From positions 62,001 to 126,000 of the forward strand of contig NZ_JAJQPD010000010.1 of assembly GCF_021228295.1 (NCBI RefSeq): a stretch of 64,000 nucleotides of DNA, given 5' to 3'. The position numbers were made by a program, and so were the translations under genes. This DNA is from Agromyces humatus (GTDB taxonomy: Bacteria > Actinomycetota > Actinomycetes > Actinomycetales > Microbacteriaceae). Below the pieces are notes generated by a model. It saw nothing but the letters and a program-made list of their open reading frames with translations, searched no databases and was not told the origin of the DNA. Of this stretch, positions 9,508-18,034 are shown one piece after another; position 1 is the stretch's first letter, and each line of letters opens with the position of its first letter.

Positions 9508-10344
9508 GTGCACGTTCTCTCCGTCAGCTCCCTCAAAGGCGGCGTCGGCAAGACCACCGTCACGCTCGGACTGGCGTCGGCGGCCTTCGCCCGCGGCGTC
9601 CGTACCCTCGTCGTCGACCTCGATCCGCAGTCCGATGTGTCGACCGGCATGGACATCCAGGTCGCCGGCCACCTCAACGTCGCCGACGTGCTCGCCTCTC
9701 CCAAAGAGAAGATCGTGCGGTCGGCGATCGCCCCGAGCGGTTGGACGAGGTCCAACCCGAGCTCGACGATCGACGTCATGATCGGCAGCCCTTCAGCGAT
9801 CAACTATGATGGCCCGCACCCGTCGATCCGCGACATCTGGAAGCTCGAAGAGGCGCTCGCCAATGTCGAGGCCGACTACGAGCTCGTGCTCATCGACTGC
9901 GCGCCATCGCTCAACGCGCTCACCCGCACCGCGTGGGCGGCGAGCGACCGCGTCGCCGTCGTCACCGAGCCCGGCCTGTTCTCGGTCGCCGCCGCCGATC
10001 GCGCGCTGCGCGCGATCGAAGAGATCCGCCGCGGCCTCTCCCCCCGACTCCAGCCGCTCGGCATCATCGTCAACCGCGCTCGCGTGCAATCGCTCGAGCA
10101 CCAGTTCCGCATCAAAGAACTGCGCGACATGTTCGGCCCGCTCGTGCTCTCGCCTCAGCTCCCCGAACGCACCTCGCTGCAGCAGGCCCAGGGTGCGGCG
10201 AAGCCGCTGCACATGTGGCCGGGCGAGAGTGCCGAAGAGATGTCGGCGAACTTCGACTCGCTGCTCGAGCGAGTGCTGCGCACGGCTCGCATCGGCGAGT
10301 ATGCCAACGCCGCACCGCTCGCGGTCGAATCCCACGTCATCTGA
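9508..10344 (+). CDS. ParA family ATPase
   Basis: 278 aa compact ParA. The Walker A motif [13 protein letters not shown] is within the first 22 residues, VVDLDPQSDVSTG is the A-prime region and LVLIDCAPSLNALT is Walker B. There is no N-terminal DNA-binding domain and no adjacent parB, so it is an orphan ParA. It is set between pyc and the MerR/FtsR block. GTG at 9508 is the first start that gives the standard MHVLSVSSLKGG opening. Its cargo (chromosome, wall machinery or another complex) is unknown. Confidence 0.9.
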   Translation: MHVLSVSSLKGGVGKTTVTLGLASAAFARGVRTLVVDLDPQSDVSTGMDIQVAGHLNVADVLASPKEKIVRSAIAPSGWTRSNPSSTIDVMIGSPSAINYDGPHPSIRDIWKLEEALANVEADYELVLIDCAPSLNALTRTAWAASDRVAVVTEPGLFSVAAADRALRAIEEIRRGLSPRLQPLGIIVNRARVQSLEHQFRIKELRDMFGPLVLSPQLPERTSLQQAQGAAKPLHMWPGESAEEMSANFDSLLERVLRTARIGEYANAAPLAVESHVI

Positions 10345-10452
10345 CCCGGGGCGTTCTCGCCGTTCAGAACCGAACGGATGGCCCCTCACGAGGCACGCCC
10401 GTCGCCGTCGAGCGTGACGTTCTGTGACGAACCATGCGCGTGAAGCGCTCGA

Positions 10453-10998
10453 TCAGGAGATCTTGCGCGACTTCGCGCCGCGCCGAACGGCCAGCTCGTC
10501 CATGGGGTCCGCGGGCTGCGTGTCGAGTTCGACGAGCGTCGACTCGACCTCGCGCAGCACCTTGCCGACCGCGATGCCGAACACGCCCTGCCCACGGTTG
10601 ACGAGGTCGATGACCTCGTCGTCTGAGGTGCACAGATAGACGCTCGCGCCGTCGCTCATGAGCGTGGTCTGCGCCAGGTCTTCGACGCCCGACTCGCGCA
10701 ATTGCGTCACCGCGGTGCGGATCTGCTGCAGCGAGATTCCGGTGTCGAGCAGTCGCTTGACGAGCTTCAGCACGAGGATGTCGCGGAATCCGTAAAGCCG
10801 TTGCGAGCCCGATCCCGCGGCACCGCGAACCGTGGGCTCGACGAGCTGGGTGCGAGCCCAATAATCGAGCTGACGGTAGCTGATGCCGGCCGCGCGCGCA
10901 GCGACCGCGCCCCGATAGCCGGTGCCGTCTTCATACTCGGGCAGGCCGTCGGTGAACAGGAGTCCGAGGTCGTAGCGCGAGGGTACGGTCTCACTCAT
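10453..10998 (-). CDS. MerR family transcriptional regulator (Rv1830-like)
   Basis: 181 aa. The MerR winged helix is near residues 25-95, with GISYRQLDYWARTQLVEP as the recognition region and SQRLYGFRDILVLKLVKRLLDTG as the wing and following helix. The C-terminal part (LVNRGQGVFGIAVGKVLREVESTLVELD) contains no cysteine cluster for metal sensing. ATG at 10998 is chosen after GAGGGG; an upstream in-frame start at 11082 is not supported. It lies downstream of FtsR and the FHA gene, matching the order seen in mycobacteria, where the homologue is linked to growth and division control. Confidence 0.88.
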   Translation of the reverse strand: MSETVPSRYDLGLLFTDGLPEYEDGTGYRGAVAARAAGISYRQLDYWARTQLVEPTVRGAAGSGSQRLYGFRDILVLKLVKRLLDTGISLQQIRTAVTQLRESGVEDLAQTTLMSDGASVYLCTSDDEVIDLVNRGQGVFGIAVGKVLREVESTLVELDTQPADPMDELAVRRGAKSRKIS

Positions 10999-11124
10999 CT
11001 CGTCGCCCCTCGCTCTCATGCCGGCTCCCCGACTACCGGCTCCCCGACGGCATGTGCACAACGCTACCGACGAGGCAGGCATCGGCCAAACACATCGGGC
11101 CGAACGTCACGGCGTGTCGCGCGA

Positions 11125-11817
11125 TCAACGCGCGAGTCGCGAGAGCGTCGCACGTACGACGCTCGAGTGCACGGTCTCGAGATGCCCGGCGAGTTCGCGG
11201 CCCTGCTCGGCGGCACGGGCCTTGTCGGACGCGTCGGCGCGTCTCGACGGCGCGATCGCGCGCTCGACGAGCGCCGCCTCGCGCTCGGCTGCGGCACGCA
11301 CGCCACGCAGATGACGGGGCTCGATGCCGACGCCTCGAAGCGCGACGAGCGAACGCAGGACGCCGAGCGCCTCGTCGCCGTAGTGCTCGGCCGCGGGCAG
11401 CAGCGAGGCCGAGACCGCATCGTCGAGCAGGGCCCGGGTCGCTCCGGCCTCGGCGATGAGTTCTTCGCGTCGCAGCCGGCGGGCTGCCCCGAGGAACGCC
11501 GCGGCGCTCGTGGCGCCGGGCAACGCGGGCGTCTCGCCGGCGTCGATCGCCTCGAGATGCGTGCGGATGACTTTGAGCGGCAGGTAGTGGTCGCGTTGCA
11601 TGGCGAGCACGACCGTGATGCGCTCGACATCGGCGGGCGAGAACTTGCGGTAGCCGGCCGCCGTGCGCGCCGGGGAGACCAACCGTTGCTCCTCGAGGAA
11701 GCGCAGCTTCGATGGCGTCAGCTCGGGGAATTCGGGCTGAAGCCTCGCGAGCACCTGGCCGATGCCGAGCAGTGGTTCCTGGCCGCTCGCGCGCGACGAC
11801 GCAGCGGTCCTCGCCAC
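11125..11817 (-). CDS. ftsR: FtsR-like MerR regulator of cell division
   Basis: 230 aa. The LLGIGQVLARLQPEFPELTPSKLRFLEEQ opening (split here across the helix-turn-helix) and GYRKFSPADVERI wing are characteristic of FtsR (Rv1828 family), an activator of ftsZ in corynebacteria. A long C-terminal Ala/Arg-rich helical region follows. GTG at 11817 overlaps the TAG of the FHA gene by one base, so translation is coupled. There are about 127 nt before the next MerR gene. Control of ftsZ here is inferred by homology. Confidence 0.87.
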   Translation of the reverse strand: MARTAASSRASGQEPLLGIGQVLARLQPEFPELTPSKLRFLEEQRLVSPARTAAGYRKFSPADVERITVVLAMQRDHYLPLKVIRTHLEAIDAGETPALPGATSAAAFLGAARRLRREELIAEAGATRALLDDAVSASLLPAAEHYGDEALGVLRSLVALRGVGIEPRHLRGVRAAAEREAALVERAIAPSRRADASDKARAAEQGRELAGHLETVHSSVVRATLSRLAR

Positions 11818-12341
11818 TACTCGCTCGCTACCGGGGCCAGGTCGCGTCGTGACGCGTAGAACGTGAGTCGGTACTTGCCGATCTGCACTTCTGCGCCGTC
11901 GCTCAACAGGGCGGTCTCGATGCGCACACCGTCGAAATAGGTGCCGTTCAGCGAGCTGAGGTCTTTGACCTCGAACGCGGTGCGATGACGCACGAACTCG
12001 GCGTGCTTGCGCGAGACGGTGACATCGTCGAGGAAGATGTCGGCGTCGGGGTGCCGGCCCACGACCGTGACATCGGTGTCGAGCAGGAACCTCGCACCGC
12101 TGTTGGGACCCCGGCGCACGATGAGCAGCGCAGAACCCGACGGCAGCGCCGCGATCGCCTCTTGCTCTTCGGCAGTCGTGTCGGCATCGAGCGCACTGAG
12201 TTGCGCCGCCGCGTCACGGCTGAACCCGATCGTCGTGTCTCCGTCGTCGTCGTCGGCGATGCGGTGCTCCGAGGTAGGCGTTGACAACCCGTCTCCTGTC
12301 TCGTTCGCATCGTCGGGCTGTGTCATGTCGGAATCCGCCAC
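11817..12341 (-). CDS. garA: FHA-domain protein, GarA/OdhI-like
   Basis: 174 aa. Residues ~75-165 form a forkhead-associated phosphothreonine-binding domain (VVGRHPDADIFLDDVTVSRKH, then SSLNGTYFDG). The N-terminal tail is acidic and has GDTTIGF, which matches the double-Thr phosphorylation motif of GarA/OdhI. In those proteins phosphorylation by Ser/Thr kinases makes the FHA domain fold on itself and relieves inhibition of 2-oxoglutarate metabolism. GTG at 12341 is fixed by a perfect AAGGAGG 6 nt upstream, which lies across the end of the preceding gene. Confidence 0.88.
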   Translation of the reverse strand: MADSDMTQPDDANETGDGLSTPTSEHRIADDDDGDTTIGFSRDAAAQLSALDADTTAEEQEAIAALPSGSALLIVRRGPNSGARFLLDTDVTVVGRHPDADIFLDDVTVSRKHAEFVRHRTAFEVKDLSSLNGTYFDGVRIETALLSDGAEVQIGKYRLTFYASRRDLAPVASE

Positions 12342-12343
12342 GG

Positions 12344-12967
12344 CTAACCTCCTTGTCCCAGCGTATCGGATCGAGAGTCGTCTGCCACCCGGGGAATACG
12401 GATGACCCGCGAGGTCTCGATCGCGTAGATGATGCCCGCCCACCAATAGAGAAAGGCACCCCAGAGCGTGATCGCCCAACCGATCGGTTCGCTCACGGGA
12501 GCGATCGTCGGGAATGCGAGCCCGAGCATGATCACCGGAAGCCCGAAGAACAGGGCGAACGTCGCCACCTTGCCGAGCTGGTGCACCGGCAGCGGACCGA
12601 ACCCGTGGTTGGCGAGGACGACGCCCAGTATCAGCAGGAACACGTCGCGAGCGACGATGATGACGACGATCCACCACGGCACCAACTGCTGCGCGGCGAG
12701 GCCGACGAGGGCGGCGAAGATGTACAGGCGGTCGGCCGCCGGGTCGAGCAGCTGCCCGAGGCGGGTGATCTGGCCGAGCCGGCGCGCGAGGAAGCCGTCG
12801 AGCAGGTCGGTGAGGCTCGCAACCACGAGCACCACGAGCGCCACGACGTAATCGCCGAGCACGATGTAGACCAGGAATACCGGCACGAGCGCGAGCCGGA
12901 GCATGCTCAGGATGTTCGGGATCGTCCAGACCTCCGAACCGATCTCCCCCGACCGTTCCCCTGCCAC
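12344..12967 (-). CDS. CDP-alcohol phosphatidyltransferase family protein
   Basis: 207 aa integral membrane protein with about five to six hydrophobic helices. The catalytic D(x)2DG(x)2AR(x)8G(x)3D(x)3D motif is complete (DLLDGFLARR...GQLLDPAAD). It makes a phospholipid headgroup linkage, probably phosphatidylglycerophosphate, cardiolipin or phosphatidylinositol phosphate; the alcohol cannot be assigned from sequence alone. GTG at 12967 is preceded by TAGGAT with a 6-nt gap, which marks a leaderless transcript. It heads the pgsA-like/FHA/FtsR operon. Confidence 0.88.
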   Translation of the reverse strand: MAGERSGEIGSEVWTIPNILSMLRLALVPVFLVYIVLGDYVVALVVLVVASLTDLLDGFLARRLGQITRLGQLLDPAADRLYIFAALVGLAAQQLVPWWIVVIIVARDVFLLILGVVLANHGFGPLPVHQLGKVATFALFFGLPVIMLGLAFPTIAPVSEPIGWAITLWGAFLYWWAGIIYAIETSRVIRIPRVADDSRSDTLGQGG

Positions 12968-12999
12968 ATCACGATCCTATCGAGCCGTACAATTCGGCC
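12968..12999. promoter_or_regulatory. Divergent overlapping leaderless promoters
   Basis: Only 32 bp separate the two start codons. On the minus strand TAGGAT (12979-12974) ends 6 nt before the GTG at 12967. On the plus strand TACAAT (12988-12993) ends 6 nt before the ATG at 13000. Both fit the actinobacterial -10 element of leaderless mRNAs, and the two -10 elements almost abut. Confidence 0.7.
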
Positions 13000-13827
13000 A
13001 TGAGTCCCCTGCTCGTGTGTCTCGTCATCGGCGTTGCGATCGCACTCTCCACCTGGGTCGCCTCGCTCATCACCCGCGAGTACTCGTGGGTCGACCGCAT
13101 CTGGTCGATCGCCCCGGTCATCTACGTGTGGGTGTTCGCCGCGGGCGGCGAATTCACCCCTCGACTCCTGCTCCTGGCTTCGCTCGTCACGCTGTGGGGC
13201 ATCCGATTGACGTTCAATTTCGCCCGCAAGGGCGGCTATCGGCCAGGCGGTGAGGACTACCGCTGGGCCGTGCTGCGCGGTCGGATGTCGCAGCCGCAGT
13301 TCGCTGCGTTCAACCTGCTCTTCATCTCGATCTACCAGAACGCCGTCATCCTCGCGTTCACCGTGCCGGCGTTCACGGTCGCGGAGGCGGGCACGGCACC
13401 GTTCGGCGGCTGGGACATCGCGCTCGCGGCATGCTTCCTGGCGTTCCTCGTCGGCGAGACGGTCGCCGACCAGCAGCAGTGGGAGTTCCACCGGTGGAAG
13501 ACGAGTGAGCGTACGGCCGGCCGCACCCCGCAGCCGGGATTCCTGCAGACCGGTCTCTTCCGGTACTCACGGCACCCGAACTTCTTCTTCGAGCAGGCGC
13601 AGTGGTGGGTGTTCTACGGGTTCGCGGTCGCGGCGACCGGCGTCTGGCTGCACTGGACCGTCGTCGGGGCGGTCATGCTGACGACGCTGTTCATCGGCTC
13701 CACGATCTTCACCGAGAGCATCTCGCGATCGAAGTACCCCGCCTACGACGACTACCGGGCGCGCACGTCACCGCTCGTGCCGTGGTTCCCGCGCCGCCCG
13801 GCGGCAGCGGGCGAGCGCACGGCCTGA
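13000..13827 (+). CDS. DUF1295 (steroid 5-alpha-reductase-like) membrane protein
   Basis: 275 aa with about seven hydrophobic helices. The C-terminal part has FLQTGLFRYSRHPNFFFEQAQWW and YDDYRARTSPLVPWFPR, the NADPH-binding signature of the DUF1295 / 5-alpha-reductase / isoprenylcysteine methyltransferase superfamily. The substrate is unknown; bacterial members probably reduce a lipid double bond. The ATG is leaderless, with TACAAT 6 nt upstream. It is convergent with the next NUDIX gene, 7 nt away. Confidence 0.88.
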   Translation: MSPLLVCLVIGVAIALSTWVASLITREYSWVDRIWSIAPVIYVWVFAAGGEFTPRLLLLASLVTLWGIRLTFNFARKGGYRPGGEDYRWAVLRGRMSQPQFAAFNLLFISIYQNAVILAFTVPAFTVAEAGTAPFGGWDIALAACFLAFLVGETVADQQQWEFHRWKTSERTAGRTPQPGFLQTGLFRYSRHPNFFFEQAQWWVFYGFAVAATGVWLHWTVVGAVMLTTLFIGSTIFTESISRSKYPAYDDYRARTSPLVPWFPRRPAAAGERTA

Positions 13828-13834
13828 GTGGAGA

Positions 13835-14284
13835 TCAGACCTGCACCGCGAGCGCGGGCCAGGACTCGGCGAATCGCGGGTGCAGGTCGAGCTCGGTGAC
13901 CCGATCGACGGAGATCCAGCGAAGCTCGATGCTCTCGGGGTCGCTGACCACGGGTTCGAATCGCTCGGTGGCGTCGGCGACGACGGTGGTGTACGACCAG
14001 TAGCCGAGGTCGAGCACCGACGTGAACCGCACCACGATCAGGTCGGGCGGCACTCCTGCCTCTTCGCCTGCTTCGCGCACCGCCGCATCGACGGCACTCT
14101 CGTGCTCGTGCCGCGCACCCCCCGGCACCCCCCAGGTGCCCCCGAAGTGACTCCAGTGCGCGCGGTGCTGCAGCAGCACCTCGCGCTGCGGGCTCACGGC
14201 GAGCAGGCCGGCGGCGCCGTAGCGCCCCCAGTAGCGTGCGCCACCCGGACCTTCGACCCAGGCGTCACCGCTCTTCGCACCCAT
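13835..14284 (-). CDS. NUDIX hydrolase
   Basis: 149 aa. The NUDIX box begins GGARHEHESAVDAAVREAGEE; its first Gly, the E-x-x-x-x-x-REAxEE core and the final Gly fit G(x)5E(x)7REUxEExG closely. The substrate cannot be named. ATG at 14284 gives a natural N-terminus (MGAKSGDAW). CATGCT lies 6 nt upstream and retains the A2/T6 positions of the leaderless -10, while the GGAGG directly before the start is too close to act as a ribosome site. A GTG at 14299 is an alternative start. Confidence 0.87.
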   Translation of the reverse strand: MGAKSGDAWVEGPGGARYWGRYGAAGLLAVSPQREVLLQHRAHWSHFGGTWGVPGGARHEHESAVDAAVREAGEEAGVPPDLIVVRFTSVLDLGYWSYTTVVADATERFEPVVSDPESIELRWISVDRVTELDLHPRFAESWPALAVQV

Positions 14285-14339
14285 GCCTCCAGCATGCCGC
14301 ACTCGGCTGGGATCTCGGCAAGAGCCGTAGGCTGGTGAT

Positions 14340-14711
14340 ATGAACGGCGACTCACCGGTGCGCATCGATGCGTGGTTGTGGGCAGTGCGTCAGTTCAAGA
14401 CCCGATCGGCCGCTACGGCCGCATGCCGAGCCGGGCATGTACGCGTGAACGGCGAGCGTGCGAAGGCGGCGCAGCCGGTGCGTCCGGGCGACGAGGTACG
14501 GGTGCGCATCGCAGGGTTCGACCGGCAGCTCATCGTGCGTCGCACGCTCGTCAAGCGCGTGTCGGCGGCGGTCGCTGCCGAGGCGGTCGACGACCGCACT
14601 CCCCCGCCGCCTCCGCGGGAGTCCGTGGCCGCGGAGGTGACCCGCGATCGCGGCGCCGGTCGCCCGACGAAGCGCGAGCGACGCGACCTCGACCGCCTCC
14701 GCAGGCGCTGA
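14340..14711 (+). CDS. S4-domain RNA-binding protein (Hsp15-like)
   Basis: 123 aa. Residues 8-60 are an S4 domain (RIDAWLWAVRQFKTRSAATAACRAGHVRVNGE), as in Hsp15/HslR, which recycles free 50S subunits carrying nascent chains. The C-terminal ~40 residues are basic (GAGRPTKRERRDLDRLRRR), typical of the actinobacterial form. TAGGCT ends 6 nt before the ATG, so the gene is leaderless. It is divergent from the NUDIX gene. Confidence 0.9.
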   Translation: MNGDSPVRIDAWLWAVRQFKTRSAATAACRAGHVRVNGERAKAAQPVRPGDEVRVRIAGFDRQLIVRRTLVKRVSAAVAAEAVDDRTPPPPPRESVAAEVTRDRGAGRPTKRERRDLDRLRRR

Positions 14712-14735
14712 GCGCGGACGGCGTAGCCTGAAGGC

Positions 14736-15029
14736 GTGCGCAAGGAACTCAGTCACGAGCCCGATGCCCGCCGCTACGTGCTGCGGGTCGACGGCGGCAT
14801 CGCGAGCGTGCTCGATTACCGAGTGCTCGGCGAGGCGGTCGCCTTCACCCGCACGTTCACGAATCCGACCTATCGCGGGGCCGGCCTGGCCGGAGACCTC
14901 GTCGAGTTCGCGGTCAACGACGTCGAGGCGACCTCGAGCCGCCACATCGTGCCCAGCTGCTGGTACGTCGGCGAGTGGTTCGACCGGCACCCCGATCGGC
15001 GGTCGATGCTCGACGAACGCCTGATGTGA
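14736..15029 (+). CDS. GNAT-family N-acetyltransferase (YjdJ-type)
   Basis: 97 aa small acetyltransferase. FTRTFTNPTYRGAGLAGDLVEFAVND contains the acetyl-CoA pyrophosphate loop (YRGAGLAG), and SCWYVGEWFDRHPD is the conserved C-terminal segment of the short GNAT group. The acceptor is unknown. The GTG start at 14736 has TAGCCT ending 6 nt upstream (leaderless). Its TGA overlaps the ATG of the epimerase gene (TGATG), so the two are coupled. Confidence 0.85.
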   Translation: MRKELSHEPDARRYVLRVDGGIASVLDYRVLGEAVAFTRTFTNPTYRGAGLAGDLVEFAVNDVEATSSRHIVPSCWYVGEWFDRHPDRRSMLDERLM

Positions 15030-15715
15030 TGGTCGCCGGGTACACCGCCGCGCAGGTTCGAGCGGCCGAGAAGCCTCACCTCGACCGTGGCGAGCCGCTC
15101 ATGCGCATGGCCGCGGCAGCGCTTGCCGCGGTCGTGCGCGAGCAACTCGCTCGTTCCGCCGATGCCACGCCCTCGGTGCTCGTGCTCGCCGGCAGCGGCG
15201 ACAACGGCGGGGATGCCCTGTTCGCCGCTGCGGAGCTCGCGGGCGACGGCGCGCGCGTCGAGGTCGTTCCGACCGGCCCACGGTTGCACGCCGAGGCGCG
15301 CGCCGCTGCCGAGCGGTCGGGCGTCCGCATCCTCGGTGAGGTGGATCCTGCGCAGATCGCGCGGCTCGCAGCCGGGGCATCCGTGATCGTCGACGGGATC
15401 CTGGGCACCGGAACGAGCGCCGACCCGGCACTGCGCGGTCGCGCCCGTGAGCTCGTCGTCGGAGTGCTCCCCGTGCTGGCCGCGGCCGACCGGCCGATCG
15501 TCGTCGCCGTCGACCTGCCGAGCGGGATCCATCCCGACGACGGTTCGGTGCCCGACCGGGCAGTGCTCGCCGCCGACGTCACCGTCACGTTCGGCGCCGC
15601 GAAGGCCGGCCTGCTGCTCGAGCCCGGAGCCGACTACGCCGGCGAGCTGCGCGTGATCGACCTCGGACTCGGTGCGGAGCTCGATCGGTTCACGCCGCTC
15701 GTCGAGCGCGGGTGA
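15029..15715 (+). CDS. NAD(P)H-hydrate epimerase (YjeF N-terminal domain)
   Basis: 228 aa. It repairs damaged NAD(P)HX by interconverting R and S epimers. The signature VLVLAGSGDNGGDALFAA (GxGNNGGD loop), VIVDGILGTG and VVAVDLPSGIHPDDG are all present. It is a stand-alone YjeF_N: no dehydratase (YjeF_C) domain is fused, and none is seen in the window. ATG at 15029 overlaps the upstream stop; a GTG three bases earlier is also possible. Confidence 0.9.
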   Translation: MVAGYTAAQVRAAEKPHLDRGEPLMRMAAAALAAVVREQLARSADATPSVLVLAGSGDNGGDALFAAAELAGDGARVEVVPTGPRLHAEARAAAERSGVRILGEVDPAQIARLAAGASVIVDGILGTGTSADPALRGRARELVVGVLPVLAAADRPIVVAVDLPSGIHPDDGSVPDRAVLAADVTVTFGAAKAGLLLEPGADYAGELRVIDLGLGAELDRFTPLVERG

Positions 15716-15737
15716 CCGAGGCCGGCGAACCGGTCGA

Positions 15738-16568
15738 TCAGTACCAGTTGACGGACTGCGAGTGCCCCCATGCACTGCACGGGTTGCCGTAGCGGTCGGC
15801 GATGTAGCCGAGACCCCAAGCGACCTGCGTCGCGGCGTTCGTCGCCCAGTCGGAGCCGGCCGAGGCCATCTTGCTGCCGGGAAGCGCCTGCGGAATGCCG
15901 GTCGCGCCGCTCGATGCGTTCATGGCCGTGTACGACCAGCCGGACTCCTTCTGCCACAGCTGCACGAGGCACTGGAACTCGCCCTCGCCCCAGCCGTACT
16001 TCGAGGCCCCGATCTCGCGGGCTGCCGCCTTGGCACCCTCGGGGGTGTTCTGGCGCGCGAGCGCCTCAGCCGCGGCCTTCGCCTTCTCGGCCTGCACCCG
16101 GTCGTACTCGGCCGCGGCGATCCGGGCCTTCTCGGCCTCGGCGCGGGTCTGGGCTGCGAGATCGACGACGTCGTCGATCGGGAGGGTCTCGTATTCGCCG
16201 AGCGAGGCGACCGACGAGGCGAGGCTCGACGCATCGACCTTGCCGTCGACGGCGGCCAGCGTGGCGTTGGCGGCCGTGATCGTGTCCTCTGCGTTCGCAC
16301 GCGTGCGCTCGGAGGCGATCGTCGCGTACGCGTCGAGCTGCTCGTGCTGCACGCCGGACGACTCGGTGAGGGCCGTCGTCGCGTCGATCGCGGCCTGGGT
16401 GGAGATCGCAGACTGCACCGTGAAGCCGGTGCCGACGACGAGGCCGGTCGCGGCGATGGCGCCGGCGATGATCAGGCGCTTGCGGTTCGTGCGTCGGCGG
16501 CGGGCGCCGCGGCGGGGGTGGAGCGAGTCGAGTTCGGTTTCGGGCGTGTCAGAAGTGTCGTTGCGCAT
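15738..16568 (-). CDS. Membrane-anchored lytic transglycosylase-like protein, paralogue 1
   Basis: 276 aa. A short basic cytoplasmic tail leads to one membrane helix (residues ~32-52), then an Ala/Glu-rich helical stalk (~60-185), then a lysozyme-fold domain (~190-276) with QCLVQLWQKESGWSY, GIPQALPGSKMASAGSDW and GLGYIADRYGNPCSAW. The Glu of KESGW is the expected catalytic acid. This C-terminal fold is shared with aggregation-promoting factor and Rpf-type wall enzymes. It is one of three paralogues in the window, all ending in -WY. It has no Pro/Ser linker before the domain, unlike the other two. Confidence 0.85.
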   Translation of the reverse strand: MRNDTSDTPETELDSLHPRRGARRRRTNRKRLIIAGAIAATGLVVGTGFTVQSAISTQAAIDATTALTESSGVQHEQLDAYATIASERTRANAEDTITAANATLAAVDGKVDASSLASSVASLGEYETLPIDDVVDLAAQTRAEAEKARIAAAEYDRVQAEKAKAAAEALARQNTPEGAKAAAREIGASKYGWGEGEFQCLVQLWQKESGWSYTAMNASSGATGIPQALPGSKMASAGSDWATNAATQVAWGLGYIADRYGNPCSAWGHSQSVNWY

Positions 16569-16712
16569 AGGTTCAGTGGGTCGCTCGGCTGTGATGTGGT
16601 TGGGGGACGGCCCCCGAGCGCGGGCACAAGTCAGACACTCTGCCGGGTGAATCTGGACAGATCCTCGGTTTCACCTGTGCAGACCATGGGTGCCCCGCTC
16701 GATACTTGAGGC

Positions 16713-17123
16713 ATGCCCACTGCCGAACCCCCGCCTGCGCCGGCTCCCGGTGACCGCTGTCCGTGCCTGAGCGGGGAGGTCTTCGGCGCCTGCTGCGGGC
16801 GGTTGCTCAGCAGGTCGGCGCTCGCCCCGACCGCGGTGCAGCTCATGCGGTCGCGCTACACGGCGTTCGTCATCGGCGACGCGGGATACCTGCTCGCGAC
16901 GTGGCATCCGTCGACCCGCCCGGCAGCACTCGAGACCGATGCGTCGCTGCGCTGGTACCGCCTCGACATCGTGCGCACCGACCGGGGCGGCCCACTCGAC
17001 ACCTCGGGCGTGGTCGAATTCGTCGCCCGCTACCGCGCCGACCGCGACCGGGGCGAATTGCACGAGACGAGCCGCTTCACCCGCGAGGAAGGCCGCTGGT
17101 ACTACGTCGACGGCGACGTCTGA
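16713..17123 (+). CDS. YchJ/UPF0225 family SEC-C motif protein
   Basis: 136 aa. The N-terminal CPCLSGEVFGACCG supplies the zinc-binding SEC-C-type cysteines. The rest (VQLMRSRYTAFVIGDAGYLLATWHPSTRP and REEGRWYYVDG) is the NTF2-like YchJ middle domain. The biochemical role is unknown; SEC-C elements usually bind zinc and mediate contacts. GATACT ends 6 nt before the ATG, so it is probably leaderless. The 3' end overlaps the convergent metallohydrolase by 22 nt. Confidence 0.87.
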   Translation: MPTAEPPPAPAPGDRCPCLSGEVFGACCGRLLSRSALAPTAVQLMRSRYTAFVIGDAGYLLATWHPSTRPAALETDASLRWYRLDIVRTDRGGPLDTSGVVEFVARYRADRDRGELHETSRFTREEGRWYYVDGDV

Positions 17124-17950
17124 TCAAGCTGAACGTAGGCACGTTCGACCGCACTGACGAGGAAGTCGAGCGGGATCGGCCAGTCGTGGTGGCGCGCGAG
17201 CGCCTCGACAGCCGTGAGACCGTCGTCGTGCGCGGCTCGCAACCGGTCGGCGACGAGCCGCAGCTGACCGGCCTGCCGGGAGACGAACGTGCGATCGACG
17301 ACGCGGCCGTGACCGGGAATGACGAGATCGCGCGGCGCCATCTCGTCGGCGAGGGCGGCGAGGACGCCCGGCCACTGCAGCGGAAAGCTCCCTGAGCCGT
17401 ACATGGGCGGCCCCGACTCCTCGACGAGGTCGCCGAGGATCCACACCCGCTCGGCCGGGGCGAACACGACCAGGTCGGTGTCGGTGTGCGCCGGCGGCTG
17501 CGGGAGGAGATCCACGATGCGACCGCCGAGATCGAGCGTCGTCGGCGTGCCGACCGGATGCGTCGGCGGCGTCAGCCGCACGTCATGCCAGTGCCGCCCG
17601 GGCTCCCGCGTCGGGTCGGCGCGCCACGCGGCGAGCCGCGGCTCCTCATGCTCGGCGAAATGGATCGCGATGTTCTCGTGACCGTGGATCGCGGCATCCG
17701 TCGCCGTGTCGGGGCCGAAGACCTGATTGCCGAACGTGTGATCGAAGTGCGCGTGCGTGTTCACGATCCACCGCACCGGGCGGTCGAACCGCTCGCGCAC
17801 GTCGTCGCGCAGCGCCTCCCCCTCGCCGGGCTCCGCCCGGGTGTCGACGAGCAGCACGCCGTCGTCGCCCTCGATGACGACGATCGAGATGTCGAAGGGG
17901 TCGTAGCGGCGTTGGTGGATGCCCGGCGCCACGCTGTGCCATTCAGCCAT
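17102..17950 (-). CDS. MBL-fold metallo-hydrolase
   Basis: 282 aa metallo-beta-lactamase fold. The metal-site motif NTHAHFDHTFGN (HxHxDH) is near residue 77, the later ligands are the His of PPAHTDTD and the Asp/His of ILGDLVE and VIPGHG. The substrate is not evident; the layout resembles the hydroxyacylglutathione-hydrolase and quinoprotein-relay groups. ATG at 17950 is supported by TACGCT (minus strand, 17962-17957) 6 nt upstream. The open frame extends further 5' without support. Confidence 0.88.
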   Translation of the reverse strand: MAEWHSVAPGIHQRRYDPFDISIVVIEGDDGVLLVDTRAEPGEGEALRDDVRERFDRPVRWIVNTHAHFDHTFGNQVFGPDTATDAAIHGHENIAIHFAEHEEPRLAAWRADPTREPGRHWHDVRLTPPTHPVGTPTTLDLGGRIVDLLPQPPAHTDTDLVVFAPAERVWILGDLVEESGPPMYGSGSFPLQWPGVLAALADEMAPRDLVIPGHGRVVDRTFVSRQAGQLRLVADRLRAAHDDGLTAVEALARHHDWPIPLDFLVSAVERAYVQLDQTSPST

Positions 17951-18034
17951 GACTCGAGCGTAGCGATCAGCCCGCAGCGAACTCCGGGGTCGAATCAAAG
18001 GGAACCCAGAGGATCCCGCCGTACGGTGGAGCAC

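Noticed and set aside
10351..10371. CCGTTC / GAACGG inverted repeat after parA
   Set aside because: Only six pairs and no run of T; too weak to call a terminator.
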